Shown here: one piece after another, positions 45,095-54,445 of the stretch | How the letters are laid out: every line of letters starts with the position of its first letter | Numbering within the stretch: position 1 is the first letter of the stretch | Assembly: GCA_007694095.1 (NCBI GenBank) | Contig: RECI01000127.1 | Coordinates: 1 to 64,000 of the forward strand | DNA: 64,000 nt | Direction: 5' to 3' | Origin: Balneolaceae bacterium | Lineage (GTDB): Bacteria; Bacteroidota; Rhodothermia; Balneolales; Balneolaceae | Translations under genes and position numbers: made by a program | Notes under the pieces: generated by a model | What the model was told of the DNA's origin: nothing | Databases searched by the model: none | The model's input: only the letters and a program-made list of their open reading frames with translations

Positions 45095-45940
45095 TTAGTT
45101 TACATAAATTAATGGATTTTTGGGAACTCCGTTTTTCCAGATTTCAAGATGCAGATGCGAACCACTGCTTAATAAACCACGATCACCTACCACACCAAGA
45201 ATGTCCCCTTTCAAAACAATATCGCCGGGCTCTTTATAGAGCCTTTCTGCGTGTTTATAAATACTTATAATTCCATCCGCATGCTGTACATAAATAACAT
45301 TTCCATAATTAATTGTCCAGTTTGTATTTATAACAGTACCGTCCGCTATTGATCTGAACTGTGAATTTCTTTGTGCTGCAATATCAATGCCGTAATGGCC
45401 TACATTTGGTGTGAAGCGCTGTGATAAGGTTCCCTGAACAGGGAAATGTGATGGAAAGTCAGGATTGCGTTCGCCTGTATTTGCTGTCATGATTTCGTTA
45501 CGCGTAAGCAGTTCGAACGTATTTACAGTTAGAGGTTCCCGGTAAACGGTGCGTAAGCCCGGAGAAATACCTGCATCATAATAATGATTTACCTGGAAAA
45601 TCGTATCAGGTACATTCCGAACAAAATTTTTCAAATCATTTAGTTGAATTTCCCTTGCCAACAGTGAATCCTGAAGTGCCATCACCCGCTGGTTGATAGC
45701 TATAACTTCATCACGAAATTTATCATCAATCTGCTGGTAGTATATTGAGCTCAAAGGTGTGGCAAAAAAAATCAATACAGCAAGCAAAAGCGTAACTATT
45801 ACAATTCCACCACCCAATACATATATATCCAGTGATTTTACAGTATACGTGCTTGCGGCATCCGGATCATTTTCATCCAGCACCACTACGGCTACCTCAC
45901 CATCTTTCTTTGAAATAATTTTTTTTAGGAATTCCCACAT
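45095..45940 (-). CDS. M23-family peptidoglycan endopeptidase, membrane anchored
   Basis: A 281-aa type II membrane protein. The ORF track starts at a TTG (45964); the ATG at 45940 gives MWEFLKKIISKKDGEVAV. One helix (about 42-65) is followed by a short coiled coil and, from about 195, a LytM/M23 domain with the zinc ligands HYGIDIAA (HxxxD) and SHLHLEIW (HxH). It should cut peptidoglycan stems in the periplasm. Its position before bactofilin suggests that it shapes the cell under bactofilin control. Confidence 0.9.
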   Translation of the reverse strand: MWEFLKKIISKKDGEVAVVVLDENDPDAASTYTVKSLDIYVLGGGIVIVTLLLAVLIFFATPLSSIYYQQIDDKFRDEVIAINQRVMALQDSLLAREIQLNDLKNFVRNVPDTIFQVNHYYDAGISPGLRTVYREPLTVNTFELLTRNEIMTANTGERNPDFPSHFPVQGTLSQRFTPNVGHYGIDIAAQRNSQFRSIADGTVINTNWTINYGNVIYVQHADGIISIYKHAERLYKEPGDIVLKGDILGVVGDRGLLSSGSHLHLEIWKNGVPKNPLIYVN

Positions 45941-46012
45941 CGCAAAAACCGGAATATATTTCAAAACGTTAAATACTGTGAATTTTGGAAAAATTTTTAA
46001 CCGGTTCTTATA

Positions 46013-47488
46013 TCATGAAACCGAGTAATTGGGCGCTTCTTTCGTGATTTGTACAGAGTGAGGATGACTCTCCCTGTAACTTGCGGCGGAAATTTGTACA
46101 AATTCCGCACGTTTGAGTTCCTCAATATTTTTGGCACCTACATAACCCATCGCCGCACGCAGCCCACCGGTCATTTGGTGCACAACTTCACCAAGGTATC
46201 CTTTATATGGAACCCGGCCCTCTATGCCTTCCGGTACAAGTTTAAGATCATCTTCAACATCCTGAAAATAACGGTCTTTTGAACCTTTGCTCATAGCGCC
46301 AAGGCTACCCATACCGCGGTATGATTTATATTTTCTTGCTTCGTAAATAATAGTTTCGCCTGGACTTTCATCCACTCCGGCAAACATTGAGCCCATCATC
46401 ACTGCATCAGCCCCCCCCGCAATAGCCTTGGGAATATCACCCGTTTGCTTGATACCACCATCGGCAATCAAACCAATTTTTTTCTTTTTAGTATACTCTG
46501 CGATTTCCATTATTGCGGAGAGTTGAGGTACTCCCACACCGGTAACCACTCTTGTGGTACAGATGGAACCAGGACCAACTCCTACTTTCACAACATCTGC
46601 ACCTGCCTCTGCAAGCGCCTCGGCAGCAGCCCTTGTGGCTATATTTCCACCCACAACATTCAGCTCTTTATAAGTCTTCTTGATTGTTTTAACCATTTCC
46701 AAAACCCCTTGCGAGTGTCCATGAGCCGTATCAATGGTAATAATATCCACGCCAGAATCCACAAGTGCATCAACCCGATCCATAGTATCAGGTGTTACAC
46801 CAACAGCCGCACCAACCCGAAGCCTTCCCATATCATCTTTACAGGCATTCGGAAAATTCATCTTTTTTTCAATGTCTTTGAACGTGATCAGACCAACAAG
46901 CACTTTGTCTTTATTCACAATTGGCAGTTTCTCAACCTTGTACTGCTGCAGAATTTCTTCTGCTTCCTCGAGGCTGGTATTTTCTTTAGCGGTGATCAGG
47001 TTTTCGCTCGTCATTATGTTGCCAAGCTTTTTGTCTACATAATGTTCAAACCGAAGGTCGCGGTTTGTTACAATGCCTATGAGCCGGTTTCCATTTTCAA
47101 CAATAGGTATTCCGCCGATTTTATGCCTTTTCATCAGCAATCGTGCGTCTTTAACAGTAGCATGCGGCGGCAGGGTAACAGGGTCTACAATCATCCCGCT
47201 TTCGCTTCTCTTCACCAGGCGCACATGTTCGGCCTGCTCTTCAATAGTCATGTTTTTATGGAGCATGGCTATACCCCCCTCCCTGGCAAGTGCAATCGCC
47301 ATCCTGTACTCCGACACTGTATCCATTGCCGCGCTTAAAATGGGAATATTCAGGGTTATAGCAGGCGTGATCTGCACTTTGGTGTCTACATCTCGCGGCA
47401 GAACATTAGAATAAGCCGGTACAAGCAGAACATCATCATAGGTTAAACCTTGGCGGGTAATACTTGCGAAAGGTGAAGAGTTCGTCAT
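46013..47488 (-). CDS. guaB: Inosine-5'-monophosphate dehydrogenase
   Basis: Cytosolic enzyme oxidising IMP to XMP with NAD, the first committed step to GTP. The 491-aa product is full length. The catalytic Cys is in [20 protein letters not shown] tandem CBS (Bateman) insertion spans about 95-205 ([21 protein letters not shown], then [18 protein letters not shown]). The mobile flap has the [28 protein letters not shown] stretch. The gene stands alone on the minus strand with the M23 gene 72 bases downstream. The large plus-strand ORF 46445-47338 is its shadow. Confidence 0.97.
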   Translation of the reverse strand: MTNSSPFASITRQGLTYDDVLLVPAYSNVLPRDVDTKVQITPAITLNIPILSAAMDTVSEYRMAIALAREGGIAMLHKNMTIEEQAEHVRLVKRSESGMIVDPVTLPPHATVKDARLLMKRHKIGGIPIVENGNRLIGIVTNRDLRFEHYVDKKLGNIMTSENLITAKENTSLEEAEEILQQYKVEKLPIVNKDKVLVGLITFKDIEKKMNFPNACKDDMGRLRVGAAVGVTPDTMDRVDALVDSGVDIITIDTAHGHSQGVLEMVKTIKKTYKELNVVGGNIATRAAAEALAEAGADVVKVGVGPGSICTTRVVTGVGVPQLSAIMEIAEYTKKKKIGLIADGGIKQTGDIPKAIAGGADAVMMGSMFAGVDESPGETIIYEARKYKSYRGMGSLGAMSKGSKDRYFQDVEDDLKLVPEGIEGRVPYKGYLGEVVHQMTGGLRAAMGYVGAKNIEELKRAEFVQISAASYRESHPHSVQITKEAPNYSVS

Positions 47489-47701
47489 CGGGGTAAAATT
47501 TCGCTTGGTTTACAGTTTGGTAAAGATAAAAAAATCCCGCCGAACATATTTGCCAAATCTTAAAAATCATTCCAACAAATCTGAACCCGTCCTTTCCGCT
47601 TTTTATCCAGAGATGTTGGGAGTATCACTGCCGTCCCAGCTATTCGCATATTAAACTGAGTTCGATTGACAGGATGGCACAATCCCAGATACTCGTCGGC
47701 C

Positions 47702-47785
47702 CGTCTGTTTGTAGAAACAACTGATGTTCATCCTGCAAGGCACCAGCGCAGCCGTTTGTTTGAAGAAACAGATGATATCCATTCC
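47702..47785. repeat. Two REP-like hairpin repeats ahead of the transposase remnant
   Basis: Two imperfect direct copies of about 32 bases lie at 47702-47733 and 47753-47785, reading GTCTGTTTGTAGAAACA and GTTTGTTTGAAGAAACA, followed by TGAT-T-CATCC/TGATATCCATTCC. Each holds a short hairpin (TGTTTx..AAACA). They are directly upstream of a REP-associated transposase N-terminus, the usual site of REP units. Confidence 0.7.
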
Positions 47786-47809
47786 AAACAATCAAACGCA
47801 GAAACCATC

Positions 47810-47899
47810 ATGGCCAATACATTTTCAAACATCTATTTACAATTTGTGTTTGCAGTACAAAAACGCAAGAGTTTGATCCCCAAAAAGCACAAAGAGTAA
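47810..47899 (+). pseudogene. N-terminal fragment of an IS200-like/REP-associated tyrosine transposase (RAYT)
   Basis: The last 29 residues of ORF 47666-47899 begin MANTFSNIYLQFVFAVQKR and continue KSLIPKKHKE, which is the N-terminus of the Y1/RAYT transposase family (MANTYTQIYIHIVFAVKxR-like). The HUH motif, catalytic Tyr and everything beyond residue 29 are missing; a stop follows immediately. The upstream 48 codons are translated REP repeats, not protein. This is a dead fragment, probably left by recombination or deletion. Confidence 0.8.
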
Positions 47900-47969
47900 T
47901 TACGGAGCAAATTCGAGATTCCTTATGATGGAAAATACCTGTTCCGGTTCTTTGATTGATGGTACAGGC

Positions 47970-48037
47970 GGCTCCTCCGGAGCCAACAGGGTATTGCCTT
48001 CTGCCTGATCTATAAACAGGATGCTCCTGCCGGAGCA
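47970..48037. repeat. Palindromic repeat unit (GGCTCC...GGAGCC type)
   Basis: Two perfect small stem-loops occur: GGCTCC-TCC-GGAGCC at 47970-47984 and TGCTCC-TGCC-GGAGCA at 48022-48037, joined by a segment containing CTATAAACAGGATGCTCCT. From general knowledge, this phrasing recurs as a dispersed repeat in Bacteroidota genomes and is often misannotated as short proteins. Here it adjoins the RAYT fragment, so the two may belong together. Between 48038 and 48267 I see no gene. Confidence 0.7.
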
Positions 48038-48267
48038 GAATAGGGTCCCCCCCTTGATCCGTATGTTGCCCTGGTACCGATACAAGTACATAGTTCATCT
48101 GATAACCATAAAGGATATGTTGTACTATCGAAATTTAAAAAGGAGTAGCAACTACAAAGCCATTTTGCGAAAGTTGAGATAGTGATCCAAATGGGAAAGG
48201 TCTATGTAAACAGTCTTTACATCATCTTTGCTGATACTTTTTATTCGAACTCAGGATATTAGTTAAT

Positions 48268-48591
48268 TTACAGCTTTGTTACCCTCAGCACATTTACAGC
48301 CGTTTCAAGTGAACAAATCTGATCCATAAAACTTTTTACCCAGAAATCGACGCTTTCCCTTCTTCGCTGCACAAGGGAGCAATTGGTGGAGTAGCGGCCT
48401 TCCAGCTCGTCCACATAGCCTTTTACATCAGCTTCAATCACAAATCTTAGTTCAGCAGGCAGTTCTCCCCAGCCCAGCAGATCGAACATTTCCTGCGTTT
48501 GGCGATAATCTTTCTCCGCTTTATTAAAAATGGAATGGAGTGCGGATTTCGGAGCTTTTCTTTTGATATTTTTTTTTGCTGCGTTGATCAT
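48268..48591 (-). CDS. Hypothetical protein, helical
   Basis: Unknown 107-aa protein without signal peptide or membrane segment. The N-terminus is very basic (MINAAKKNIKRKAPKSALHS), and the rest looks like three amphipathic helices with two Cys (TNCSLVQRRR, MDQICSLETA). The length, ATG start and lack of a better alternative on either strand support it as real, but codon evidence is thin. It stands alone between the repeat field and the DUF697 gene. I do not recognise the family. Confidence 0.5.
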   Translation of the reverse strand: MINAAKKNIKRKAPKSALHSIFNKAEKDYRQTQEMFDLLGWGELPAELRFVIEADVKGYVDELEGRYSTNCSLVQRRRESVDFWVKSFMDQICSLETAVNVLRVTKL

Positions 48592-48730
48592 TGCTTTTTG
48601 GTTTGGTTAATGTTTACAAGCAATCTACACAGCGGTAGTGACAGCTTTATGTCACCCCATTGCTAAATATTTTTACTAAATAAAAGTTAAATATATTTCC
48701 TCTGATTTTGGGTAATCAAAAACCTGAATA

Positions 48731-49660
48731 TCACCTCCATAAATCCCTGAATTTGTTTCCTATGCTTTTCGATGCGTCCATTGTTTTCCGAATTGGCGCA
48801 CTGCCGATCAGTTTCATCAAATCGTAGGTGCCCTTGGTCACAATACCACCCAGTTTTTTTGCAGCTGCTGCTGTTGCCGAATTCCGCAGAGTAATTCGCT
48901 CCGGCCTTATCAGCGAATTGCAGTAGCGTTGTGTTATAATCCCTACGCGAAGGGTAAGAAAGGTGTTGGACGCTCCCGAAAGTGCAGAATTTACAATGAG
49001 TGCTGTACCCGGAATCATCGATACAGCCGAGCCAAAACCGGTATTTATGGCACTCTCAATCATCTCAAGATATTCGGCCTCGTCGAGCTGTGAGGCAATA
49101 AGAGCTGTGGCCATCACATTGGTATAAAGAAAACTCATATCGTTGATGGTGGGTCTCTGGCTGTAAACATGGGCAACATCCCAGATCAGTTTGAACTGAA
49201 GTGCAATCATAAAAAGAGCGTCGAGAGCTCCGTTTTGTGAAATAGCCGTGGTATAAAAGGCACGTTTCGCATAAAGTTTAATCTTCTCATCCGCAATATC
49301 ATTGAGTTGTGAAAAGGCTTGCTCAATCTCTTCCGGTGAGTTCAGCGGCAACCCCTTCGGCACATTCGGGTTTTTGGCAAGTCTGCGGGATAGCTGTTTG
49401 AGGTGCTTCTCGTACTCTCTCCCCTCACTTTTCTTAGGCGGGACCAGCGGAGCGGGCATAAACATAAACAGCAGCAGAGGCAGCACCACGGCAATACCAA
49501 AAATGGCCAGGGATATCAGAAGAACAATTTGCCCTGCAACCGGGCTTAACTGGCTTATCGAAGCCGAAAATTGGATAATCTGATTCAAAAGAAACACCAG
49601 GAACAGCAATCCAACTGAGATGGATAAGACCGCTAAAATTCGTTTTGATGATCTTGACAT
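48731..49660 (-). CDS. DUF697-type inner-membrane protein
   Basis: A 309-aa membrane protein. Two N-terminal helices (about 9-30 and 44-66) are followed by a soluble linker and, from about 135, a DUF697-like core (TTAISQNGALDALFMIALQFKLIWDVAHVYSQRPTINDMSFLYTNV, then GFGSAVSMIPGTALIVNSALSG), which resembles the membrane domain of YcjF-like and Era-GTPase-associated proteins. A basic helix ends the protein. No GTPase is nearby. The role is unknown. It is followed downstream by the 107-aa gene at 139 bases. Confidence 0.72.
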   Translation of the reverse strand: MSRSSKRILAVLSISVGLLFLVFLLNQIIQFSASISQLSPVAGQIVLLISLAIFGIAVVLPLLLFMFMPAPLVPPKKSEGREYEKHLKQLSRRLAKNPNVPKGLPLNSPEEIEQAFSQLNDIADEKIKLYAKRAFYTTAISQNGALDALFMIALQFKLIWDVAHVYSQRPTINDMSFLYTNVMATALIASQLDEAEYLEMIESAINTGFGSAVSMIPGTALIVNSALSGASNTFLTLRVGIITQRYCNSLIRPERITLRNSATAAAAKKLGGIVTKGTYDLMKLIGSAPIRKTMDASKSIGNKFRDLWR

Positions 49661-49709
49661 GGCAACATTGTATCGTTAAAGTCATATCGGGAAACAGCTC
49701 CCCTTCGGC

Positions 49710-51002
49710 TTACAAACCAACCCTTTCAAAAATCTTGTCCACCATGCGAGTGTGATGGTTGATATCAAATGCATCTTCAATATCGATAGCAGTGAGGTTT
49801 TTGCTGATGGTTTGATCTTCTTCCACAAGTTTCCGGAAAGATCGTTTTTCATGCCAGGCTATCATAGCCAGTGGCTGCACAGTGTCATAGGCATATTCGC
49901 GCGAGAGGCCTTTTTCTATCAGCATCAGCAACAGTCGCTGTGAATAAACCAGCCCGTGGGTTTTCTCCATGTTTTCTTTCATATTTTCGGGATAAACCAT
50001 CAATTTTTCTATTACGCCGGAAAAACGCTGAAGCATATAATCGAGCAGAATAGTGGCATCAGGCAGGATAATGCGTTCCACCGACGAATGGGAAATATCG
50101 CGCTCGTGCCAGAGGGGGATATTCTCAAAGGCCGACACCATATACCCGCGCAGTACCCGCGCACAACCGGTAATATTTTCGGAACTGATGGGGTTGCGCT
50201 TGTGTGGCATCGCTGAGGAGCCTTTTTGCCCCTTGCTGAAAAACTCTTCTGCCTCGCGAAGCTCAGTTCGCTGAAGATGGCGGATCTCAACGGCAATTTT
50301 TTCAAGCGTAGAACCAATCAGCGCAAGGGTTGCCATGTAATACGCATGACGGTCGCGCTGCAGGGTCTGGGTGGATATTGGAGCCGGACTGATGCCCAGA
50401 ATCTCACAGGTAATTTTTTCCACTTCCGGTGGTATATGCGCAAACGTGCCTACTGCGCCGGAAAGTTTACCAAACTCCACATCTGCAGCGGCTTTATCGA
50501 AACGTTCCAGGTTGCGCTTCATCTCAGCAAACCAGAGGGCACACTTCAGCCCAAAGGTGGTGGGTTCGGCGTGTACACCGTGGGTTCGGCCCATCATCAC
50601 GGTTAGTTTGTGCTCCCGGGCTTTTTCTGCCAACGCACTGATGAACCGCTCTAACCCCTCCCTCAAAAGCCAGTTGGCTTGTTTCAGGCGGTAACCATTA
50701 GCCGTATCCACCACATCGGTTGAGGTAAGACCATAGTGTACCCATTTTTTTTCATCACCCAGCGTTTCAGATACGGCGCGAGTGAACGCAACCACATCAT
50801 GGCGTGTCTCTTTTTCAATTTCATTGATCCGGCCGATATCAAATGAGGCCTTTTCATAAAGCCGGTCTACATCTTCGACTGGAATTTTCCCGATTTTACT
50901 CCACGCACGGCAGGCAGCCAGCTCCACATCCAGCCACGCCTGGTAATGATTTTCCTCAGACCAAATATCGGTCATTTCTTTTCGGGAGTATCGTTCGATC
51001 AT
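49710..51002 (-). CDS. purB: Adenylosuccinate lyase
   Basis: Cytosolic enzyme of purine synthesis that removes fumarate from SAICAR and adenylosuccinate. The 430-aa product has the family signature [18 protein letters not shown] (catalytic loop), [17 protein letters not shown], and [14 protein letters not shown] with the active-site His. The length is normal for the short bacterial form. It lies 27 bases downstream of the M48 peptidase gene on the same strand. Confidence 0.96.
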   Translation of the reverse strand: MIERYSRKEMTDIWSEENHYQAWLDVELAACRAWSKIGKIPVEDVDRLYEKASFDIGRINEIEKETRHDVVAFTRAVSETLGDEKKWVHYGLTSTDVVDTANGYRLKQANWLLREGLERFISALAEKAREHKLTVMMGRTHGVHAEPTTFGLKCALWFAEMKRNLERFDKAAADVEFGKLSGAVGTFAHIPPEVEKITCEILGISPAPISTQTLQRDRHAYYMATLALIGSTLEKIAVEIRHLQRTELREAEEFFSKGQKGSSAMPHKRNPISSENITGCARVLRGYMVSAFENIPLWHERDISHSSVERIILPDATILLDYMLQRFSGVIEKLMVYPENMKENMEKTHGLVYSQRLLLMLIEKGLSREYAYDTVQPLAMIAWHEKRSFRKLVEEDQTISKNLTAIDIEDAFDINHHTRMVDKIFERVGL

Positions 51003-51028
51003 TTTTGTATGTCAGTCTGATTTTAATT

Positions 51029-52516
51029 TTATTGAACCGGAATTTTTATAAAGGTGCCTGCAGGAATGGTATCATCAAGATAAACCTGGTTAATAATTTC
51101 AACCTCTTCAGGGGTTATATTCATAGGCAGGTTCGATGGCAGCAGGTCGCGGAAACGGGTGTCACGTTCAACTTGCCTTACAGACAGCCTCACCGGGTTG
51201 ATATTCAATATTCGTTGATCGGTTAGCTGTCTGAAACCCCCTGTGGTTGCTGCAAACCGGGGTTTCATCGCATCAAATTTGTTCCGTTCCGTGTAGTTAA
51301 TATAACGGTAAACCCTGCCGGCGTATTCGAGCGCGTAAATATTTACACCCAGGTTCTGGTTCTGGTCCTGGATAAAAAAGTTTGCTTCATAGGCGGTTAA
51401 ATTGCCGCTTTGGGTTGTACGCTGGTCATCCGTTTCAATATTATTTGCACTGAGGAAAGTCTGTACCGATTCGCGTGGATTTGCTGATTCGCTGTCGATC
51501 CTGAGAATCATAACGGCATCCTGTTCAGGACTCAGCAATACAACCTGACTGGGTTGATTGATCATCCGCCAGTTTTGTGGTATCGGGAATAGGAATGCCA
51601 GCTCGGGATGATAGTAAGTATTCTCCTCACGGAAACCGTTGCGCGGGTTATCACCAAAAATCATTCCGTCAAGTATTTCCATGTATCTTTCGGTATTCAG
51701 GATGGTTTGTTGATAGCCAGCCTCTTCCCATTCACGTGCTTTTCGGGGAATATTTCTTTCCCTTTCCCCGGGATCGGGGTGAGTGGAAAGCAGTGACGGA
51801 ATCGATTGCCCGGCTCTTTCGGATATCCGTTTCAGGCTGGTAAAGAATGCCGCGCCTTCTGCAGCCACATAACCCGTTTTGGCTGCATATTCCACACCAA
51901 GCCGGTCTGACTCACGTTCATGGTTGCGGCTGTAGCTAAGGAAAATTAGTCCGGCTGCCTGGCTGCTCAGGTTCAGGATGGTTTCACCGGGGAGACCCAG
52001 CAGTTCCTGGCCCAGTATGGCACCACCGAGCACAACTACGGATCCAATGGTTTGCTGCAACCCCCTCTGTGAAGCGTGGCGCGCAGCCACATGGCCAATT
52101 TCATGGCCAATCACAACGGCTAACTGCGCTTCATTGTTCATGTGAGCCATCAAACCGCGGGTTACATAAACATAACCCCCAGGCAGGGCAAATGCGTTCA
52201 CCACGGGGCTGTCGAGAACACGAAATGTAAATTCGGTTTCCCTGAAACGCGCCGCGGTATCTTCGCGCCGCATATGACTGTTTTCGAGAATTTCCTTGCT
52301 GATCGCATTAAAATAATTGCTCACCCTTTCATCATCGTACAAGCCAAACTCCCTGATAATTTCCAAATCCACATCCCTGCCGATTTGCACTTCCTGATCC
52401 CAGGAGTAAGCATATGCCCTTTTTTGTCCTGTGACAGGGCTTTCCTGGACCACGCAAGAAGGAATAAAAAATGATATGAACAGTACAGGGAGAAAAAGTT
52501 TGATCAGCCTATTCAT
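51029..52516 (-). CDS. M48-family zinc metalloprotease, lipoprotein (BepA/LoiP-like)
   Basis: A 495-aa lipoprotein. The start is moved to the ATG at 52516 (MNRLIKLFLPVLFISFFIPSC), giving lipobox Cys 21; the ORF track begins at a TTG. The zinc site is HEIGHVAARHAS with a later Glu in SRNHERESDRLGV, as in M48 peptidases such as BepA, which act on outer-membrane protein assembly. The last ~60 residues (RLSVRQVERDTRFRDLLPSNL...AGTFIKIPVQ) look like a degenerate LysM-type module. It is followed by purB and preceded by the DUF2779 gene on the same strand. Confidence 0.88.
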   Translation of the reverse strand: MNRLIKLFLPVLFISFFIPSCVVQESPVTGQKRAYAYSWDQEVQIGRDVDLEIIREFGLYDDERVSNYFNAISKEILENSHMRREDTAARFRETEFTFRVLDSPVVNAFALPGGYVYVTRGLMAHMNNEAQLAVVIGHEIGHVAARHASQRGLQQTIGSVVVLGGAILGQELLGLPGETILNLSSQAAGLIFLSYSRNHERESDRLGVEYAAKTGYVAAEGAAFFTSLKRISERAGQSIPSLLSTHPDPGERERNIPRKAREWEEAGYQQTILNTERYMEILDGMIFGDNPRNGFREENTYYHPELAFLFPIPQNWRMINQPSQVVLLSPEQDAVMILRIDSESANPRESVQTFLSANNIETDDQRTTQSGNLTAYEANFFIQDQNQNLGVNIYALEYAGRVYRYINYTERNKFDAMKPRFAATTGGFRQLTDQRILNINPVRLSVRQVERDTRFRDLLPSNLPMNITPEEVEIINQVYLDDTIPAGTFIKIPVQ

Positions 52517-52598
52517 GACAAAATTGTTTGAAAGTTGGATATCCGGAGAATCATTCTCCATGTTTTTATCATTAAACAAAGGTAAGGTTTCAAAAAGT

Positions 52599-54443
52599 TT
52601 ATTTCGATAAAGATTGGCTAAAAATCACAAGATCATTTCCATCCATAATTTTAGCATGTTTTTGAAGATGTCTGAACAGGTACAACATTGCATAGGAGTC
52701 AAGAGAGCAATATTTCTGTAATGCTTCCGGTATAACTCTTTTTTCTTCCGGTGAAAGAAGGTCATTTTTTAGTGCAATCCAGGCATTCATCGCAGTTGAA
52801 CCGTCATAAATATCCGAATCGTAATCCTGTATTTCCTGATAACCCACATGTTCAGGGTTGCCATCCTTTACTTCATCGCCATATGTATCCTCCCATTTCT
52901 TTATCGCTCCATACATTTGTTTCAAGCCGAGTCCTTCCATTTGAAAGCTGTTGTAGTAATAACTCCTGATAAGCTCGTTGATGTCAAAAAATCGGTACCG
53001 ATAATTACTATCTGTTCCATGGCGAATCTCTTCAAGGATGATGATTTGGCCTGCAAAGATCATCGAATTCTTTTTAAACGTGTTAATGATATTTTTTATC
53101 CCCTGACTTTCAAATGGTGAAAATTGGATTACGGTCCCGTCAAAGATGCCCGGTATTCGACTGATTGCATTCACAAAATCCGGATGAGGATCTGGATTTT
53201 CAGGGTCCAGATCGATCCACCAGGTATGACATAGGCTGCCATCAGCTCCAAGTGTATGGCAGGAAAATTGAAAATAAACTGGTTCATAGGGTCGGGCAGC
53301 TCTCTTAAAAGGAAGTGCATAGGTAGCCGCTTCAAAGTCTATGAAATGAAGCGGGTATTTCACTTCATCGATTTTTTTTATACCGGGCTTCATCCAAAGA
53401 ATGGGTGATTCTTCACTTTTTGCCTGTAATATCTGCAGATTTCTCCGCTGCTGAATGGTGAAGGTTGGCCCTCCGTATTTATACATTTTTTCAAATGAGT
53501 CCAGACCGTCATCAATTTCTGCCTTTTCCTGGTAAAATATACCGTTTCTGCTTTGAATTTGATTCCCATGACCCGCCAGTTCAAAGATATGTCTGTCAGG
53601 TTTTGTGATAGTCTCATTTAAAAAAAAGGACTGCCAGCAACCGGGTTCATCGCCCTTTTTTTTCCGGAAATCACACCATTTGCATCCTTCATGCCTCCTG
53701 AAACTCTCTGAGTAAAAAGGAAGCTGAGTGGAATTTATTTCGTCTGCCGCATCCCCAACAGATTGCCCTGAAAAAAATGAATGCGACACCACTTCAGGAA
53801 TAGATTTACAAACTTTCAGGGTTCCGGGTGTGGCATCAACGCTTGAAAAAAGACGGTTAAAGTCGGCAAGCTTCTCTTTCTTATCCTTTTTATGATAAAA
53901 TTGCACCCGGTTCAAACCATCAATGGTTGATCTAAACCCGGTGCCCGGGAAAAAAAACTCTACAGATATCTCTGCATTCGGATATGCACGTTTCAGGACT
54001 TCAAACCTGTATGCCGATTTGAGCAGGTAAGCAGCCGTGGTCCGTTTTTTCCCCACCTCATCTATTGTACTTCGTTCCGACTCCTTTCGTAGTTTGCCGT
54101 GTATTTGAATGATGAAAAACCGGTTTCCATCCTTCACAAGAATTGGTATTCGCGTCACCAGGTTCCCTGACATTATTACCGCACCGCAAATCGCTGCCTG
54201 TTGATCCCTGAGCCAAACCTCAGTTTCTCTTGCTGCTAAACGAAATGAATCGGATGTGTGTCGAACGCCGGGAAAACGGAGTGCTGCAGCATTCCGCAGG
54301 TTAAGTTTATTTCGCTGGCGGTAGATCGGTTTTTCCGAAAAAAGAGATTCATCACCGGTCATAAAATTTATTTTCAACGGACAGCTTACTGCCTGCTGAA
54401 AAAAATGGTCATTGATCAGGAGAGGTGATTTTATTGCAGCCAA
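52599..54443 (-). CDS. Cas4/RecB-like nuclease domain fused to DUF2779 exonuclease-like domain
   Basis: A 614-aa protein. The N-terminal half looks like a PD-(D/E)XK nuclease of the Cas4/AddB kind: C21 near the start and a C254-x2-C257-x11-C269 cluster could hold an iron-sulfur cluster. Its core strand reads FFIIQIHGK, where the family would have an E-x-K, so the nuclease site may be altered. The C-terminal half is DUF2779, an RNase H/DEDD-like fold: HFIDFEAATYALP (D369, E371), FDINELI and a final YCSLDSYAM (D582). The TTG start lies two bases after murB stops, with no ATG available. It is probably in the murB operon. Confidence 0.75.
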   Translation of the reverse strand: MAAIKSPLLINDHFFQQAVSCPLKINFMTGDESLFSEKPIYRQRNKLNLRNAAALRFPGVRHTSDSFRLAARETEVWLRDQQAAICGAVIMSGNLVTRIPILVKDGNRFFIIQIHGKLRKESERSTIDEVGKKRTTAAYLLKSAYRFEVLKRAYPNAEISVEFFFPGTGFRSTIDGLNRVQFYHKKDKKEKLADFNRLFSSVDATPGTLKVCKSIPEVVSHSFFSGQSVGDAADEINSTQLPFYSESFRRHEGCKWCDFRKKKGDEPGCWQSFFLNETITKPDRHIFELAGHGNQIQSRNGIFYQEKAEIDDGLDSFEKMYKYGGPTFTIQQRRNLQILQAKSEESPILWMKPGIKKIDEVKYPLHFIDFEAATYALPFKRAARPYEPVYFQFSCHTLGADGSLCHTWWIDLDPENPDPHPDFVNAISRIPGIFDGTVIQFSPFESQGIKNIINTFKKNSMIFAGQIIILEEIRHGTDSNYRYRFFDINELIRSYYYNSFQMEGLGLKQMYGAIKKWEDTYGDEVKDGNPEHVGYQEIQDYDSDIYDGSTAMNAWIALKNDLLSPEEKRVIPEALQKYCSLDSYAMLYLFRHLQKHAKIMDGNDLVIFSQSLSK

Positions 54444-54445
54444 AC

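Noticed and set aside
46445-47338. 297-aa plus-strand ORF opposite guaB
   Set aside because: It lies wholly inside guaB on the other strand, and its translation is Cys/His-rich shadow sequence without a family.
47702-47785. The two repeats as a CRISPR array
   Set aside because: Only two imperfect copies with hairpins and one 19-base spacer, no cas genes, and direct contact with a RAYT fragment; REP units fit better.
47808-48098. Minus-strand ORFs 47808-48098 and 47900-48091
   Set aside because: They are translations of the palindromic repeat (SILFIDQAEGN, LAPEEPPVPS); such products are common misannotations of this repeat.
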